Below the pieces are notes generated by a model, which worked only from the letters and a program-made list of their open reading frames with translations, had not been told where the DNA came from and did no database searches. The translations under genes were made by a program, and so were the position numbers. This document shows positions 1-9,244 of a stretch of DNA of 31,690 bases, piece after piece; the first letter of the stretch is position 1, and every line of letters starts with the position of its first letter. Source of the stretch: an uncultured Prevotella sp. (GTDB taxonomy: Bacteria > Bacteroidota > Bacteroidia > Bacteroidales > Bacteroidaceae); contig CAKQMS010000034.1 in the NCBI GenBank assembly GCA_934254985.1, forward strand, positions 1-31,690, written 5' to 3'.

Positions 1-549
<549 letters not shown>

Positions 550-797
550 AAATATCTTTTGATAGATTACTCTATCCGTTTGTTGTCTGTTTTCAGGACG
601 CTACCGAAAATATTCTTTATCCAAGAATTGAACGGTTGTTCTACCCAAACCATCTACACTATATAATAATGTAGAAGTTTGCTCTTGTACTACTTCTCTG
701 TCTATGTAAACCTTTCAAAGATCTCTATCTTGTTTTGCCTACACCACACACTCAACTAGCTCTTAATACCGTAGTTGTTAGGAGGTGAAAGCGTTTG
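550..797 (-). other. Transcribed leader of the rRNA operon
   Basis: About 245 nt separate the promoter near 800 from the mature 16S 5' end. The stretch has no gene. It contains two small perfect hairpins: 561-576 (GATAGA/TCTATC, 4-nt loop) and 653-675 (TCTACA/TGTAGA, 11-nt loop). Leaders of this kind normally carry RNase III processing and antitermination signals, but I could not pick out a convincing boxA. The role is inferred from position. Confidence 0.6.
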
Positions 798-828
798 CAA
801 AGGTACAACTATTTTCGAAACCACCAAA
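798..828 (-). promoter_or_regulatory. rRNA operon promoter, Bacteroidota type
   Basis: On the minus strand a -33 TTTG (828-825) is followed by exactly 19 bases and a -7 TACCTTTG (805-798). This is the optimal Bacteroidota primary-sigma promoter. Transcription should start near 790-793 and run leftward into the 16S gene. The DNA upstream (830-995) is very AT-rich with no gene and could act as an UP-like stimulating region. Confidence 0.85.
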
Positions 829-997
829 ACTTTCATAGCTTTTTTATATCAAAAAGTATATTGTTTAACTTTCGTAAACAAGCAAAACGACGTACACATT
901 ATTATATATATACATATACGTACATTATATTTATATTTAAAGAGACCTATAAAACGACATCTTCTATACATACTTTTTAGAAAAACTATATAAAACA

Positions 998-1035
998 TTA
1001 AACCCAAATCAGTAAAAATACCGATTTGGGTTTAA
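998..1035 (-). terminator. Terminator of the PBP1A gene
   Basis: A perfect 13-bp inverted repeat (998-1010 against 1023-1035, arms TTAAACCCAAATC/GATTTGGGTTTAA) has a 12-nt loop. It lies 13 bases past the stop codon of the minus-strand penicillin-binding protein gene, and U-rich RNA follows on that strand. It also separates this gene from the upstream region of the rRNA operon. Confidence 0.85.
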
Positions 1036-1048
1036 CATATTCCTTATT

Positions 1049-3358
1049 TTATTCAAAAACATCTTCTATTTCTTCATTTCCATCCGAAGGATCCTCTTTT
1101 TGACAAGCATTAAAGTCATCTGGGATATTAAAATCGGAAGGAGAATATCCGAGAGAAGTATCCCTATACACCTTCGTCATATAATACGCCCAGATAGGAA
1201 GAGCCATCGTGGCACCCTGTCCCATGTTCATAGAGTCGAAATGGATATCACGGTCTTCTCCACCAACCCAGCATCCGCTAACGAGCTGAGGAGTAAAGCC
1301 TATAAACCATGCATCAGAGTTGCGGTTGGTAGTACCAGTCTTACCTCCGATTTGTCCCTGAAGATTATATTTGAATCTTACTCTTCTACCAGTACCCTCG
1401 TCAATAACCGCCATCAGTTCAACAAGCATCTTGTATGCACTTTCAGGACTGATAACCTCATTCATTCTTGGTTGGAACTTAGCAATAACATTACCCTCAT
1501 TATCTTCGATACGAGTAACGAATAGCGGAGCACAACGAATACCGTTATTTGCAAATGCAGTATATGCACTCACCATTTCAGCTACCGACACCTCGCAAGG
1601 TCCGAGACACAAAGCCATAGAAGGATGAATCTCCGGATTATTGATTCCAAAACCATGAAGCAATTCCACAAACTGGTTAGGATTGAGCTTACTCATCAGA
1701 TAAGCAGATATCCAGTTATTAGAATTAGCAAGACCCCACTTCAGCGTAACCATTTCGCCATATCTCTTACGACTACTATTTCTTGGAGTCCAAGGTTGTC
1801 CTGCCACCATATAAGTAGTCTGCACATTAGGAGCCAAATCGCATGGAGAGAATCCATTTTCCATAGCCAAAGAATATAGGAATGGTTTTATAGTAGAACC
1901 AACTTGGCGTCTACCTCCCATAGCCATATCGTATTGGAAATGCGAGAAGTTGATACCACCAACATATGCCTTAACATATCCAGTTTGTGGCTCCATGCTC
2001 ATGAATCCTGTTCTGAGGAACGACTTATAATATCTGATAGAATCATAAGGAGTCATGATGGTATCTATGTCACCATGATAAGTGAAGATTGTCATTTCCG
2101 TAGGCTTTTTGAATGAAGCAAATATTTCAGCATCATCGCAACCAGCCGCCTTCATACCCCTATATCTATCGCTCTGCACCATAGAACGCTTCATAATCTG
2201 CGCCACCTGCTGCTTTGTTAGCTGTCCTGAGAAAGGTGCATTTGGCTTGCGTCTATTTTCATTATCGAAAGCAGGTTGGAGGAATTTCACCACATGACCA
2301 TAGACTGCTTCTTCGGCATACTTTTGCATACGCGAATCAACAGTTGTATACACCTTCAAGCCATCGGTATATATATTATAAGGCTGTCCATTCTTCTTAA
2401 AGTTCTTATTACACCATCCATATAAAGGATCTGACACCCAAGAGATTGAGTCGAGCACATACTGACGTTTATTCCACTCTGGATAGTCTTCCTTCTCTGG
2501 ACGCTTAGCCATAAGATATTGGCGCAAGAATTCTCTGAAATAAACAGCAGAACCATCCTTATGATCAGTACGATGGAAATCCAACTTCAACGAATCGCCC
2601 TGCAATTTCTCGCATTCACCAGAAGTAAGATATCCCGCCTTCTCCATCTGTGCAAGCACGACATTTCGTCTATCCTTACAACGTTCAGGGTATCTTACTG
2701 GATTAAACAACGAAGGATTCTTGCACAAGCCAATAAGCGTTGCCGACTCAAGAATCGTCAAATCCTTAGGCTCCTTATTAAAATATGTTTGAGCAGCTGT
2801 TTTTATACCAACAGCTCCATGCAAGAAGTCGAAATAGTTAAGATACAGAGCTATAATCTCCTCTTTAGTGAAATATCGCTCAAGCTTTATTGCTATAACC
2901 CACTCTATAGGTTTCTGGAACAAACGTTCGGCTGTTGACTTCACAGGATGCGAATACAACTGCTTAGCCAACTGCTGCGTGATTGTACTACCACCACCAG
3001 CACTTGTCTGACCTAAAAGTCCTCTCTTCACCACGGCACGTCCAACAGCATAGAAATCAATACCAGAATGCTCATAGAAACGAGCATCCTCAGTAGCCAC
3101 AAGTGCATGAACGAGATGTGGGGAAAGATTAGAGTAAGCAACAGGAATTCTGTTTGATTTGTTAATATTCCAAGTTCCCAGCACCTTGCCATCAGAAGAA
3201 TAAATCTGCGTAGCAAACCTGCTAATAGGATTTTGGAGATCTTTCATATCTGGCATATAGCCTATTACTCCGTTCCATATCAAGCAAAAGACAACACCAA
3301 CAATCACCACCGAAGTTGCCAATGCTATCCAAAGGAAGAGAATAAATTTCTTTCTCAT
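1049..3358 (-). CDS. mrcA: Penicillin-binding protein 1A, bifunctional transglycosylase/transpeptidase
   Basis: Class A PBP that polymerises lipid II into glycan strands and cross-links the peptides on the periplasmic face. At 769 aa it has the normal length for the family. An N-terminal membrane anchor (about residues 5-30) is followed by a GT51 domain with the catalytic E90-D91 motif (EDARFYEHSG) and GGSTITQQLAKQ at 122-133. The transpeptidase domain shows S488-T-I-K491 (nucleophile motif), S546-N-N548 and K673-T-G675. All key residues are present. The acidic C-terminal tail is unstructured. It is a single-gene unit with its own terminator, transcribed divergently from pyrB. In Bacteroidota such genes are variously named mrcA, ponA or pbpF; the function is secure, the symbol less so. 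Confidence 0.95.
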   Translation of the reverse strand: MRKKFILFLWIALATSVVIVGVVFCLIWNGVIGYMPDMKDLQNPISRFATQIYSSDGKVLGTWNINKSNRIPVAYSNLSPHLVHALVATEDARFYEHSGIDFYAVGRAVVKRGLLGQTSAGGGSTITQQLAKQLYSHPVKSTAERLFQKPIEWVIAIKLERYFTKEEIIALYLNYFDFLHGAVGIKTAAQTYFNKEPKDLTILESATLIGLCKNPSLFNPVRYPERCKDRRNVVLAQMEKAGYLTSGECEKLQGDSLKLDFHRTDHKDGSAVYFREFLRQYLMAKRPEKEDYPEWNKRQYVLDSISWVSDPLYGWCNKNFKKNGQPYNIYTDGLKVYTTVDSRMQKYAEEAVYGHVVKFLQPAFDNENRRKPNAPFSGQLTKQQVAQIMKRSMVQSDRYRGMKAAGCDDAEIFASFKKPTEMTIFTYHGDIDTIMTPYDSIRYYKSFLRTGFMSMEPQTGYVKAYVGGINFSHFQYDMAMGGRRQVGSTIKPFLYSLAMENGFSPCDLAPNVQTTYMVAGQPWTPRNSSRKRYGEMVTLKWGLANSNNWISAYLMSKLNPNQFVELLHGFGINNPEIHPSMALCLGPCEVSVAEMVSAYTAFANNGIRCAPLFVTRIEDNEGNVIAKFQPRMNEVISPESAYKMLVELMAVIDEGTGRRVRFKYNLQGQIGGKTGTTNRNSDAWFIGFTPQLVSGCWVGGEDRDIHFDSMNMGQGATMALPIWAYYMTKVYRDTSLGYSPSDFNIPDDFNACQKEDPSDGNEEIEDVFE

Positions 3359-3430
3359 AAATTCGTTTTATGGTTATTTCTTTGTTATTAGGTTTTGACA
3401 AATAATCATCATCACCATTTAATTTATGGG

Positions 3431-3438
3431 CAAAAATA
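3431..3438 (-). promoter_or_regulatory. Possible -7 element for the PBP1A gene
   Basis: TATTTTTG on the minus strand matches the TAnnTTTG -7 consensus 73 bases upstream of the PBP1A start. No good -33 TTTG is found at the expected 19-21 base distance, so this is a weak call. I found no equally clear promoter for the divergent pyrB. Confidence 0.35.
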
Positions 3439-3522
3439 CAACTTTTTATTTGAAAAGACCTATACTTTGGAAAATAATATGTAACTTAGCACCGATTTTA
3501 AGTCAATCAACCAATACACAAT

Positions 3523-4470
3523 ATGGAAAAACATAATTTCGTGACTATTGCCGACCTTTCAAGAGAAGAAATCATGCATCTCATTGAAATGGCGCAAGAG
3601 TTTGAAAAGCATCCAAACAGAGAGTTATTAAAGGGTAAGGTAATAGCTACCTTGTTTTTTGAGCCTTCTACCCGTACTCAGTTAAGTTTCCAAACAGCCG
3701 CCAACCGCCTTGGCGCAAGAGTCATCGGTTTCTCTGATGCCAAGACTTCGAGCACCACAAAGGGCGAAACCCTCAAGGATACAATCCTTATGGTGAGCAA
3801 TTATGCTGACGTTATAGCGATGCGCCACTATATAGAAGGAGCAGCACAATATGCAAGCGAAGTAGCGCCAATACCTATTGTTAATGCAGGCGATGGAGCC
3901 CACGAGCATCCATCACAATGTCTCTTGGACCTCTACTCTATCTACAAGACCCAAGGCACACTCGACAATCTCAACATCTATCTTGTTGGCGACCTTAAAT
4001 ATGGTAGAACCGTTCACTCTCTGATTACGGCAATGCGCCACTTCAATCCTACATTCCATTTCGTGGCACCAAAGGAGCTTGCAATGCCTAACGAATATAA
4101 GCTCTATTGCAAGGAACACAACATCAACTTCCAGGAGCACACCGCTTTCAATGAGAAAGTCATTGCCGACGCCGACATTATATATATGACGCGCGTACAG
4201 AAGGAGCGTTTCAGCGACCTTATGGAATATGAACGTGTGAAGAATGTATATATTCTGAAGAATGATATGCTCGACAACGTGAAAGAGAACATGAAGATTC
4301 TCCATCCGCTGCCACGAGTAAATGAGATTGCCTATGATGTTGACGACAATCCACATGCCTACTACATCCAGCAAGCCCAAAACGGACTCTATGCTCGCGA
4401 GGCCATCTTCTGCCGTTGCCTTGGCATAAGCCTCGAAGACATCAAGAACGATAAAACCATTATAGAATAA
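3523..4470 (+). CDS. pyrB: Aspartate carbamoyltransferase, catalytic chain
   Basis: Catalyses carbamoyl phosphate + L-aspartate to N-carbamoyl-L-aspartate, the committed step of pyrimidine synthesis, in the cytoplasm. At 315 aa it matches the usual 300-320. The carbamoyl-phosphate loop [11 protein letters not shown] (S49-T-R-T52), the flexible-loop lysines K80 and K85, the HEHPSQ motif (127-132) and HPLPR (261-265) are all intact. The regulatory chain pyrI follows 27 bases downstream, so the product should be the allosteric class B holoenzyme (catalytic trimers and regulatory dimers). The start at 3523 fits the family N-terminus. Confidence 0.97.
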   Translation: MEKHNFVTIADLSREEIMHLIEMAQEFEKHPNRELLKGKVIATLFFEPSTRTQLSFQTAANRLGARVIGFSDAKTSSTTKGETLKDTILMVSNYADVIAMRHYIEGAAQYASEVAPIPIVNAGDGAHEHPSQCLLDLYSIYKTQGTLDNLNIYLVGDLKYGRTVHSLITAMRHFNPTFHFVAPKELAMPNEYKLYCKEHNINFQEHTAFNEKVIADADIIYMTRVQKERFSDLMEYERVKNVYILKNDMLDNVKENMKILHPLPRVNEIAYDVDDNPHAYYIQQAQNGLYAREAIFCRCLGISLEDIKNDKTIIE

Positions 4471-4497
4471 ACCTTTCTAACACGTTTTTATAATAAT

Positions 4498-4953
4498 ATG
4501 AGCAAGAAAGAACGTTTGGTTGCCGCCATTAAGAACGGCACCGTTATCGACCATATACCAGCCGACAAAACATATCAGGTGGCAACACTCTTAGGATTAG
4601 AGAAATTGGAAACACCTGTCACCATAGGCAACAACTTTGCTTCTAAGAAGGTGAAGAACAAAGGTATCATCAAGGTTAGCGACAAATTCTTTACCAAAGA
4701 AGAAATCAGCCGTCTGTCGGTAGTAGCCCCAAATGTTGTGCTAAACATCATTCAAGACTACGAAGTAGTAGAGAAAAAGATGGTTGAAACCCCTAACGAG
4801 CTCAAAGGCATCGTGAAGTGCAACAATCCAAAATGCATCACCAATAACGAGCCTATGTCTACAATCTTCAACTTCGTAGACAAAGAAAAGGGTATCGTGA
4901 AATGCCACTACTGCGATAAGGAGCAAGACATCACAAAGGTAGAACTCTGCTAA
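4498..4953 (+). CDS. pyrI: Aspartate carbamoyltransferase, regulatory chain
   Basis: Allosteric partner of PyrB; in this family it binds ATP, CTP and UTP. At 151 aa it has the usual length. The N-terminal nucleotide-binding part is followed by the zinc domain with all four ligands, C108, C113, C136 and C139, in the CX4C...CX2C pattern that holds the contact to the catalytic chain. The protein ends on a cysteine. It sits 27 bases after pyrB and is clearly co-transcribed. No convincing terminator hairpin follows before the glyA promoter. Confidence 0.96.
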   Translation: MSKKERLVAAIKNGTVIDHIPADKTYQVATLLGLEKLETPVTIGNNFASKKVKNKGIIKVSDKFFTKEEISRLSVVAPNVVLNIIQDYEVVEKKMVETPNELKGIVKCNNPKCITNNEPMSTIFNFVDKEKGIVKCHYCDKEQDITKVELC

Positions 4954-5034
4954 CACAGACCAACCTACACAACAGATTTTGCTAACACTTTGCAAGGAAT
5001 ACAGACTATACAGGTGACAAATTATCGCTTTTAT

Positions 5035-5065
5035 TTTGCCAATCCATAGTTTTCTATTACCTTTG
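5035..5065 (+). promoter_or_regulatory. glyA promoter, Bacteroidota type
   Basis: TTTG (5035-5038), 19 bases, then TACCTTTG (5058-5065) gives an optimal Bacteroidota promoter. Transcription should begin near 5071, leaving a 5' UTR of about 88 bases before glyA. I saw no riboswitch-like structure in that UTR. Confidence 0.8.
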
Positions 5066-5158
5066 CATCCGCATTCCCACCCCAGCCCACTCATCAAGAG
5101 CGGACAAAGAAGTTAAATACAACAATTAACCGCACTTAATAAAAAAACAACCGCAACA

Positions 5159-6439
5159 ATGAAAAGAGACCAAGAGATTTTCGATCTTATCGAAAGAGAA
5201 CATCAGCGACAGCTCAAAGGTATGGAGCTTATTGCTTCAGAAAACTTTGTTAGTGATGAAGTGATGCAAGCTATGGGCAGCTATTTGACCAACAAATATG
5301 CTGAAGGCCTTCCTGGCAAACGTTATTATGGTGGTTGCCAAGTAGTAGACCAAGTAGAAGACCTTGCTCGCGAAAGAGTAAAGAAACTATTTGGTGCTGA
5401 ATTTGCCAACGTACAGCCACACTCAGGAGCCCAGGCCAACGCAGCAGTATTGCTCGCAGTACTCAAGCCAGGCGACACCTTCATGGGATTGAATCTTGAT
5501 CACGGCGGCCACCTCTCTCATGGTAGCCTTGTCAACACATCAGGTATTCTCTACAAGCCAGTTGGCTACAACCTCAACAAAGAGACAGGTCGTGTAGACT
5601 ACGACGAGATGGAGCGCCTTGCATTGGAACACAAGCCAAAGCTCATAATTGGTGGCGGTTCAGCATATAGCCGTGAGTGGGACTATAAGAGAATGCGTCA
5701 GATTGCCGACGAGGTAGGAGCATTGCTCATGATAGACATGGCTCACCCAGCAGGTCTTATCGCAGCAGGCTTGCTCGACAACCCTGTTAAATATGCACAC
5801 ATCGTAACTTCTACAACCCACAAGACTCTCCGTGGTCCTCGTGGCGGTATCATCCTCATGGGCAAAGACTTCGAGAACCCTTGGGGTCTTACCACAAAGA
5901 AGGGTGAACCTAAGATGATGAGCATGTTGTTGAACTCAGCAGTATTCCCAGGCACACAGGGTGGTCCATTGGAGCATGTCATCGCAGCTAAGGCAGTAGG
6001 ATTTGGTGAAAACCTCCTCCCATCATGGAAGGAATATGCTACACAGGTTAAGAAGAATGCAGCCGTATTGGCACAGAACTTGATAGACCGCGGTTTCTCT
6101 ATCGTTAGTGGCGGTACCGACAACCACTCTATGCTCGTAGACCTCAGAAGCAAATATCCAGACCTCACAGGTAAGGTTGCAGAGAATGCCCTTGTAGCTG
6201 CCGACATCACAGTAAACAAGAACATGGTACCATTCGATTCTCGTAGCGCATTCCAGACCAGCGGTATCCGTCTCGGAACAGCAGCCATGACCACACGTGG
6301 TGCTAAGGAAGATATGATGGTATTGATAGCTGAACTCATCGAGGAAGTATTGAATGCTCCAGAAGACGAGAAGGTTATTGCCAACGTACGTGCTAAGGTC
6401 AACGAGACCATGAAGGATTATCCTTTGTTCGCATACTAA
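5159..6439 (+). CDS. glyA: Serine hydroxymethyltransferase
   Basis: PLP enzyme that interconverts serine + tetrahydrofolate and glycine + 5,10-methylene-tetrahydrofolate; it is the main source of one-carbon units. At 426 aa it has the usual bacterial length. The PLP lysine is K222 in [15 protein letters not shown]193 and H196 (MIDMAHPAG) contact the cofactor, and the N-terminal SENF and the YYGG (56-59) substrate-site motifs are present. It is transcribed from its own promoter 94-124 bases upstream and ends at a large hairpin (6470-6517). Confidence 0.97.
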   Translation: MKRDQEIFDLIEREHQRQLKGMELIASENFVSDEVMQAMGSYLTNKYAEGLPGKRYYGGCQVVDQVEDLARERVKKLFGAEFANVQPHSGAQANAAVLLAVLKPGDTFMGLNLDHGGHLSHGSLVNTSGILYKPVGYNLNKETGRVDYDEMERLALEHKPKLIIGGGSAYSREWDYKRMRQIADEVGALLMIDMAHPAGLIAAGLLDNPVKYAHIVTSTTHKTLRGPRGGIILMGKDFENPWGLTTKKGEPKMMSMLLNSAVFPGTQGGPLEHVIAAKAVGFGENLLPSWKEYATQVKKNAAVLAQNLIDRGFSIVSGGTDNHSMLVDLRSKYPDLTGKVAENALVAADITVNKNMVPFDSRSAFQTSGIRLGTAAMTTRGAKEDMMVLIAELIEEVLNAPEDEKVIANVRAKVNETMKDYPLFAY

Positions 6440-6469
6440 AACACATTATTATATTTTCAACAGTCGTCT

Positions 6470-6517
6470 CCCGACAAGGCTTATGGATTATTCCATATCC
6501 CTTATCGGGGGATTTTT
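6470..6517 (+). terminator. Long hairpin terminator after glyA
   Basis: The segment folds into one extended stem: CCCGA (6470-6474) with TCGGG (6505-6509), AAGG (6476-6479) with CCTT (6500-6503), and TATGGA (6482-6487) with TCCATA (6492-6497) around a TTAT loop. It is followed by GG, A and five T (6513-6517). Only about 20 bases remain before the start codon of the next gene, so it could also limit read-through into that gene. Confidence 0.85.
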
Positions 6518-6536
6518 GTAGATAGCAACACCAATT

Positions 6537-7079
6537 ATGACACAGAGCAATAACGATTCAGATGTAGTTTATCGCAACATCATCACCCGAACTTCCGTTC
6601 GCTCATACCAGGACAAGCCTGTAGAAGACTGCAAAATCGAGAAACTTCTACGAGCAGGCATGGCAGCTCCATCAGCTGTCAATGTACAGCCATGGCATTT
6701 CATTGTTGTGAAAAACAAAGCAACATTACAGAAAATAGCAGAAATCACACCTAACGCCAGAATGGCTAAAGAAGCGCCTTTAGCGATAGTTGTTTGTGGC
6801 GACATGCGCAACGAAGGCAACGACCTTGTTCGCGAATTCTGGGTGCAAGATGCATCTGCAGCCACACAAAACATCCTATTAGCAGCCCACGCCATGGGAT
6901 TAGGAGCAGTATGGACAGGCACCTACCCTGCTCAAAATCGTTGTGAAGCAATATCCCAGCTTCTCAATCTTCCAAGTTCCATCATTCCATTCTCAACAAT
7001 AGTCATTGGCTACCCTAAAGAAGCGCAGCAGCCTAAAGACAAATGGAAAGAAGAGAATATATCATACGAAGTATTCTGA
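6537..7079 (+). CDS. Nitroreductase family FMN oxidoreductase
   Basis: Member of the FMN-dependent nitroreductase family, which uses NAD(P)H to reduce nitroaromatics, quinones, flavins or related substrates. At 180 aa it is a compact, single-domain member. The N-terminal flavin-phosphate motif RTSVRSY (18-24), APSAVNVQPW (44-53), a DASAATQNILLAAHAMGLGAVWTG block (about 105-128) and the terminal KDKWKEE stretch are typical. The physiological substrate cannot be told from sequence. The start codon follows the glyA terminator by about 20 bases with no obvious promoter of its own, so expression may rely on read-through or on a non-consensus promoter such as TATATTTT near 6450. Confidence 0.88.
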   Translation: MTQSNNDSDVVYRNIITRTSVRSYQDKPVEDCKIEKLLRAGMAAPSAVNVQPWHFIVVKNKATLQKIAEITPNARMAKEAPLAIVVCGDMRNEGNDLVREFWVQDASAATQNILLAAHAMGLGAVWTGTYPAQNRCEAISQLLNLPSSIIPFSTIVIGYPKEAQQPKDKWKEENISYEVF

Positions 7080-7104
7080 TAGGAAATATCATCGTAAAAG
7101 CATC

Positions 7105-7236
7105 ACTAAATTTAGTAAGCTAAGTTCATCCTTCGACTAACAGCTGTTAGTCGGTAAACGAAGTTAACTTACTTTGCAAAGTAAGTTAACTTCTCAGACC
7201 TACTAACCTAGGTTAGTCGAAAGACGCAATAAACTT
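7105..7236. repeat. Cluster of four perfect palindromes
   Basis: Four perfect, loopless palindromes lie within 113 bases. They are 12 bp at 7105-7116 (ACTAAATTTAGT), 20 bp at 7134-7153 (CGACTAACAGCTGTTAGTCG), 34 bp at 7160-7193 (centre TTTGCAAA; each arm contains the smaller palindrome AAGTTAACTT), and 16 bp at 7202-7217 (ACTAACCTAGGTTAGT). Three of them share ACTAA/TTAGT ends. The flanks also pair imperfectly: AAGTTCATCCTTCGACTAAC at 7122-7141 against GTTAGTCGAAAGACGCAATA... up to about 7236. No coding region overlaps. It looks like a palindromic mobile or REP-like element, or a set of dimeric-regulator sites; the function is unknown. Confidence 0.75.
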
Positions 7237-7378
7237 GGGTAAACAACACTATTATTTGTATGGAGTAAATACGATAATATGTTTATCAATTGCAGCCTAA
7301 TTCCATGCCATTTATAGCCATTATTAGATTGTGGATATTAGTTAAATAGCATCGCGAAATATCAAATCTTATAAAAAA

Positions 7379-7411
7379 TGTTGGGTGAATAGATTATTAT
7401 ATTTACATTTG
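7379..7411 (+). promoter_or_regulatory. Promoter of the small exported protein gene
   Basis: TGTTG at 7379-7383 (as -33), 20 bases, then TACATTTG at 7404-7411 (-7). Transcription should start near 7417. This lies downstream of an in-frame ATG at 7385 and supports the later start codon at 7445 for the gene. Confidence 0.65.
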
Positions 7412-7444
7412 CAGCATAGAATCATTGATTATAGACTATCGAAT

Positions 7445-7867
7445 ATGAGAACTGCAATAATAACAGCATTATTGGCTTGCGCCCAGTTTGCAAGCCACGC
7501 ACAGACGCAACAGCCCTTTAAGGGAACGTTTGACAACAAAGAATACAACATATACTTGAAGATAAACCTTTACGACAAGAATCTCATTGTGCCACAGCAA
7601 GAGATTTTTGGCGAAGTAGATGGATTTGTTGGCGACTACAAGGATTCACGTAAATGGCTCATCACAGGTTCTAAACTCAACAAGAGTGGCACAGCAACCC
7701 TGAGTATCATCAACGACTATGGTAGCGAAGACCTTACTGCAACGCTTACGTTTGTTAACGATAGCACCTTGCAGCTAACTCAAGATGACGGTAGCACAAT
7801 GAAGATAGCACGAAACCGCAAATGGCAGAAGTTGCCAGGCAAACTGCTGTTTACGAAAAAGAAATAA
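7445..7867 (+). CDS. Small exported protein of unknown function
   Basis: Encodes 140 aa with a clear N-terminal signal peptide (MRTAIITALLACAQFASHA, then QTQ), so it is probably periplasmic or surface-exposed. The mature part of about 120 aa is rich in beta-type alternating residues and ends in a basic KLLFTKKK tail; I do not recognise a named family. An in-frame ATG at 7385 would add 20 residues, but that would bury the signal peptide and place the promoter -7 element (7404-7411) inside the gene, so I choose 7445. It stands alone, between the palindrome cluster and a strong terminator. Confidence 0.75.
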   Translation: MRTAIITALLACAQFASHAQTQQPFKGTFDNKEYNIYLKINLYDKNLIVPQQEIFGEVDGFVGDYKDSRKWLITGSKLNKSGTATLSIINDYGSEDLTATLTFVNDSTLQLTQDDGSTMKIARNRKWQKLPGKLLFTKKK

Positions 7868-7931
7868 CAAAAGGTCTTGGTTTATACGAAACTATAGCAG
7901 AAAACATCATCTACGAATTCTTACAAAACAT

Positions 7932-7983
7932 AAACAACATTGGCGATACGATGAACTACCATATCGCCAATGTTGTTTTTTTT
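7932..7983. terminator. Bidirectional terminator between convergent genes
   Basis: A 17-bp perfect stem (7932-7948 against 7962-7978, core AACATTGGCGATA/TATCGCCAATGTT) has a 13-nt loop. It is flanked by A and T tracts on both sides (T run 7976-7983), so it can stop transcription from the exported-protein gene on the plus strand and the sigma-like gene on the minus strand. Confidence 0.9.
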
Positions 7984-9133
7984 ATCCTATCACCTCCCAA
8001 AAGCTTTCGGGAAGGCTGATGTTATTAATGCTCTCTGCCGATTCAAATAAAGGAGCAATATCTTCAGGCTCAAAGCCTGCAATGCCACATCCTATAGGAG
8101 TAACCAAGAAGAGCTTTTCTGGATTAGCCTTGGCAAAGGCTATAAAGTCGTCGACGTATGGACGGATGGTTTCTACCCCACCCTGCATGGTTGGAATGGC
8201 ATAGCTCTGCCCTTGCAAGCCAACACCTTTGCCCAATACGGCACCAAAACGCAGATGAGCTACACGAGCAGCGCCACCTCCGTGCATACCTGCAAGATTA
8301 CTGCCAAAAACAAATACTTCATTATCCTTGAGAGTGTCTATCCACTCAGGAGTGATTCTTCCTTGTTTCATATTATCCATATTATTATACTCTGATGGTT
8401 CTGCGAAATCGGCATCGAGAGACATCCTTGCCATACAAGGCATGCAACTCTTAGCATCCATAGTAGCATATACAGAAGATTCGTATTCTGAAGCCACGAA
8501 ATATCGCTTGAAATATGGTATCACCACATCGTGCATCATCTTATTATATCGTTGAGTAATAGCAGAAGGCGTCGTACCCATTTGCTCAGCAACTTCTTTA
8601 CTCTTGAAGCCTTCAATAAAAAGCATCCTCAGGATAATGGAATTTCTATTGTCGCGCCCATAATATTCATGGCAAATCTCGTTGATAGTACTGATAAACT
8701 CAAGCTTAAATTCATCGTTAGCAACATCAATATGCGAAGACGGTTTCTCTTGACGAGCCTCGAAACTATCAAAAAGATGCTCTTTTTCAACACCCTTTAG
8801 TCTATCGAGCAACAAATAACGGAATCCGTTGACCATCCATGTTTTGAGTGACATCGAAGATTTACGATCTTCTAATGGTTTGAAATCATGCTCTATGAGA
8901 TATAGAAAATATTCATGAGCCAAAGTAAAGAAGTCCATGCCAGGCTTTGTGCGCAATCCATATCGCTTATCGTAGATGCAATATGCTATACGGCAATAGC
9001 CATAGAAATACTCCCTCACTATCTTTGAGTTAGCATCTTTAAAGCCTTGCAATATCTCGTTGTCTGACAAATGCAGCACATCAACATTCTGTGATGCTCT
9101 GAACATTTCCGCTAAATCTTTGTCTGTAGTCAT
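7982..9133 (-). CDS. Sigma-70-like N-terminus fused to a phage-type (A1S_2505-like) domain
   Basis: The 383-aa protein has two unlike parts. Residues about 25-210 look like a sigma-70 factor: a region 2-like helix set ending in LKTWMVNGFRYLLLDRLK (96-113), then a region 4-like helix-turn-helix (about 141-205, with FKSKEVAEQMGTTPSAITQRYNKM). A linker with cysteines C230 and C233 follows. Residues about 262-383 match a domain I know from phage and prophage proteins of the A1S_2505 type: VFVFGSNLAGMHGGGAA (273-289), GKGVGLQGQSYAIPT (301-315), TPIGCGIAGFEPEDIAPLF (345-363). The glycine-rich motifs recall macro-domain, ADP-ribose-binding proteins; that is inference. The gene stands alone with its own promoter and a shared terminator. 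What the fusion does is not known to me. Confidence 0.8.
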   Translation of the reverse strand: MTTDKDLAEMFRASQNVDVLHLSDNEILQGFKDANSKIVREYFYGYCRIAYCIYDKRYGLRTKPGMDFFTLAHEYFLYLIEHDFKPLEDRKSSMSLKTWMVNGFRYLLLDRLKGVEKEHLFDSFEARQEKPSSHIDVANDEFKLEFISTINEICHEYYGRDNRNSIILRMLFIEGFKSKEVAEQMGTTPSAITQRYNKMMHDVVIPYFKRYFVASEYESSVYATMDAKSCMPCMARMSLDADFAEPSEYNNMDNMKQGRITPEWIDTLKDNEVFVFGSNLAGMHGGGAARVAHLRFGAVLGKGVGLQGQSYAIPTMQGGVETIRPYVDDFIAFAKANPEKLFLVTPIGCGIAGFEPEDIAPLFESAESINNISLPESFWEVIG

Positions 9134-9155
9134 ACCATTATTATATTACTCCCTA

Positions 9156-9163
9156 CAAATATA
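9156..9163 (-). promoter_or_regulatory. -7 element for the sigma-fusion gene
   Basis: TATATTTG on the minus strand matches TAnnTTTG, 23 bases upstream of the start codon at 9133, which gives a short leader. The -33 position lacks a clear TTTG, so the promoter may be weak or activator-dependent. Confidence 0.5.
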
Positions 9164-9244
9164 AACCTTTTATTTGAATTATTGAAGAAATATTATTTTT
9201 TCAGCATATTTTTATGAAGTACAATACTAATAGAATAATACTAA

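Noticed and set aside
5071..5158. Possible riboswitch in the glyA leader
   Set aside because: The leader is short (about 88 bases) and I could not find paired segments or conserved loops of a glycine, SAM or folate riboswitch.
5743..6411. Open frame of 222 codons on the minus strand
   Set aside because: It is antisense to glyA, where the sense frame shows the full set of catalytic motifs.
7385..7444. Earlier start codon for the small exported protein
   Set aside because: The promoter -7 element (7404-7411) lies inside it, and the added residues would push the signal peptide away from the N-terminus.
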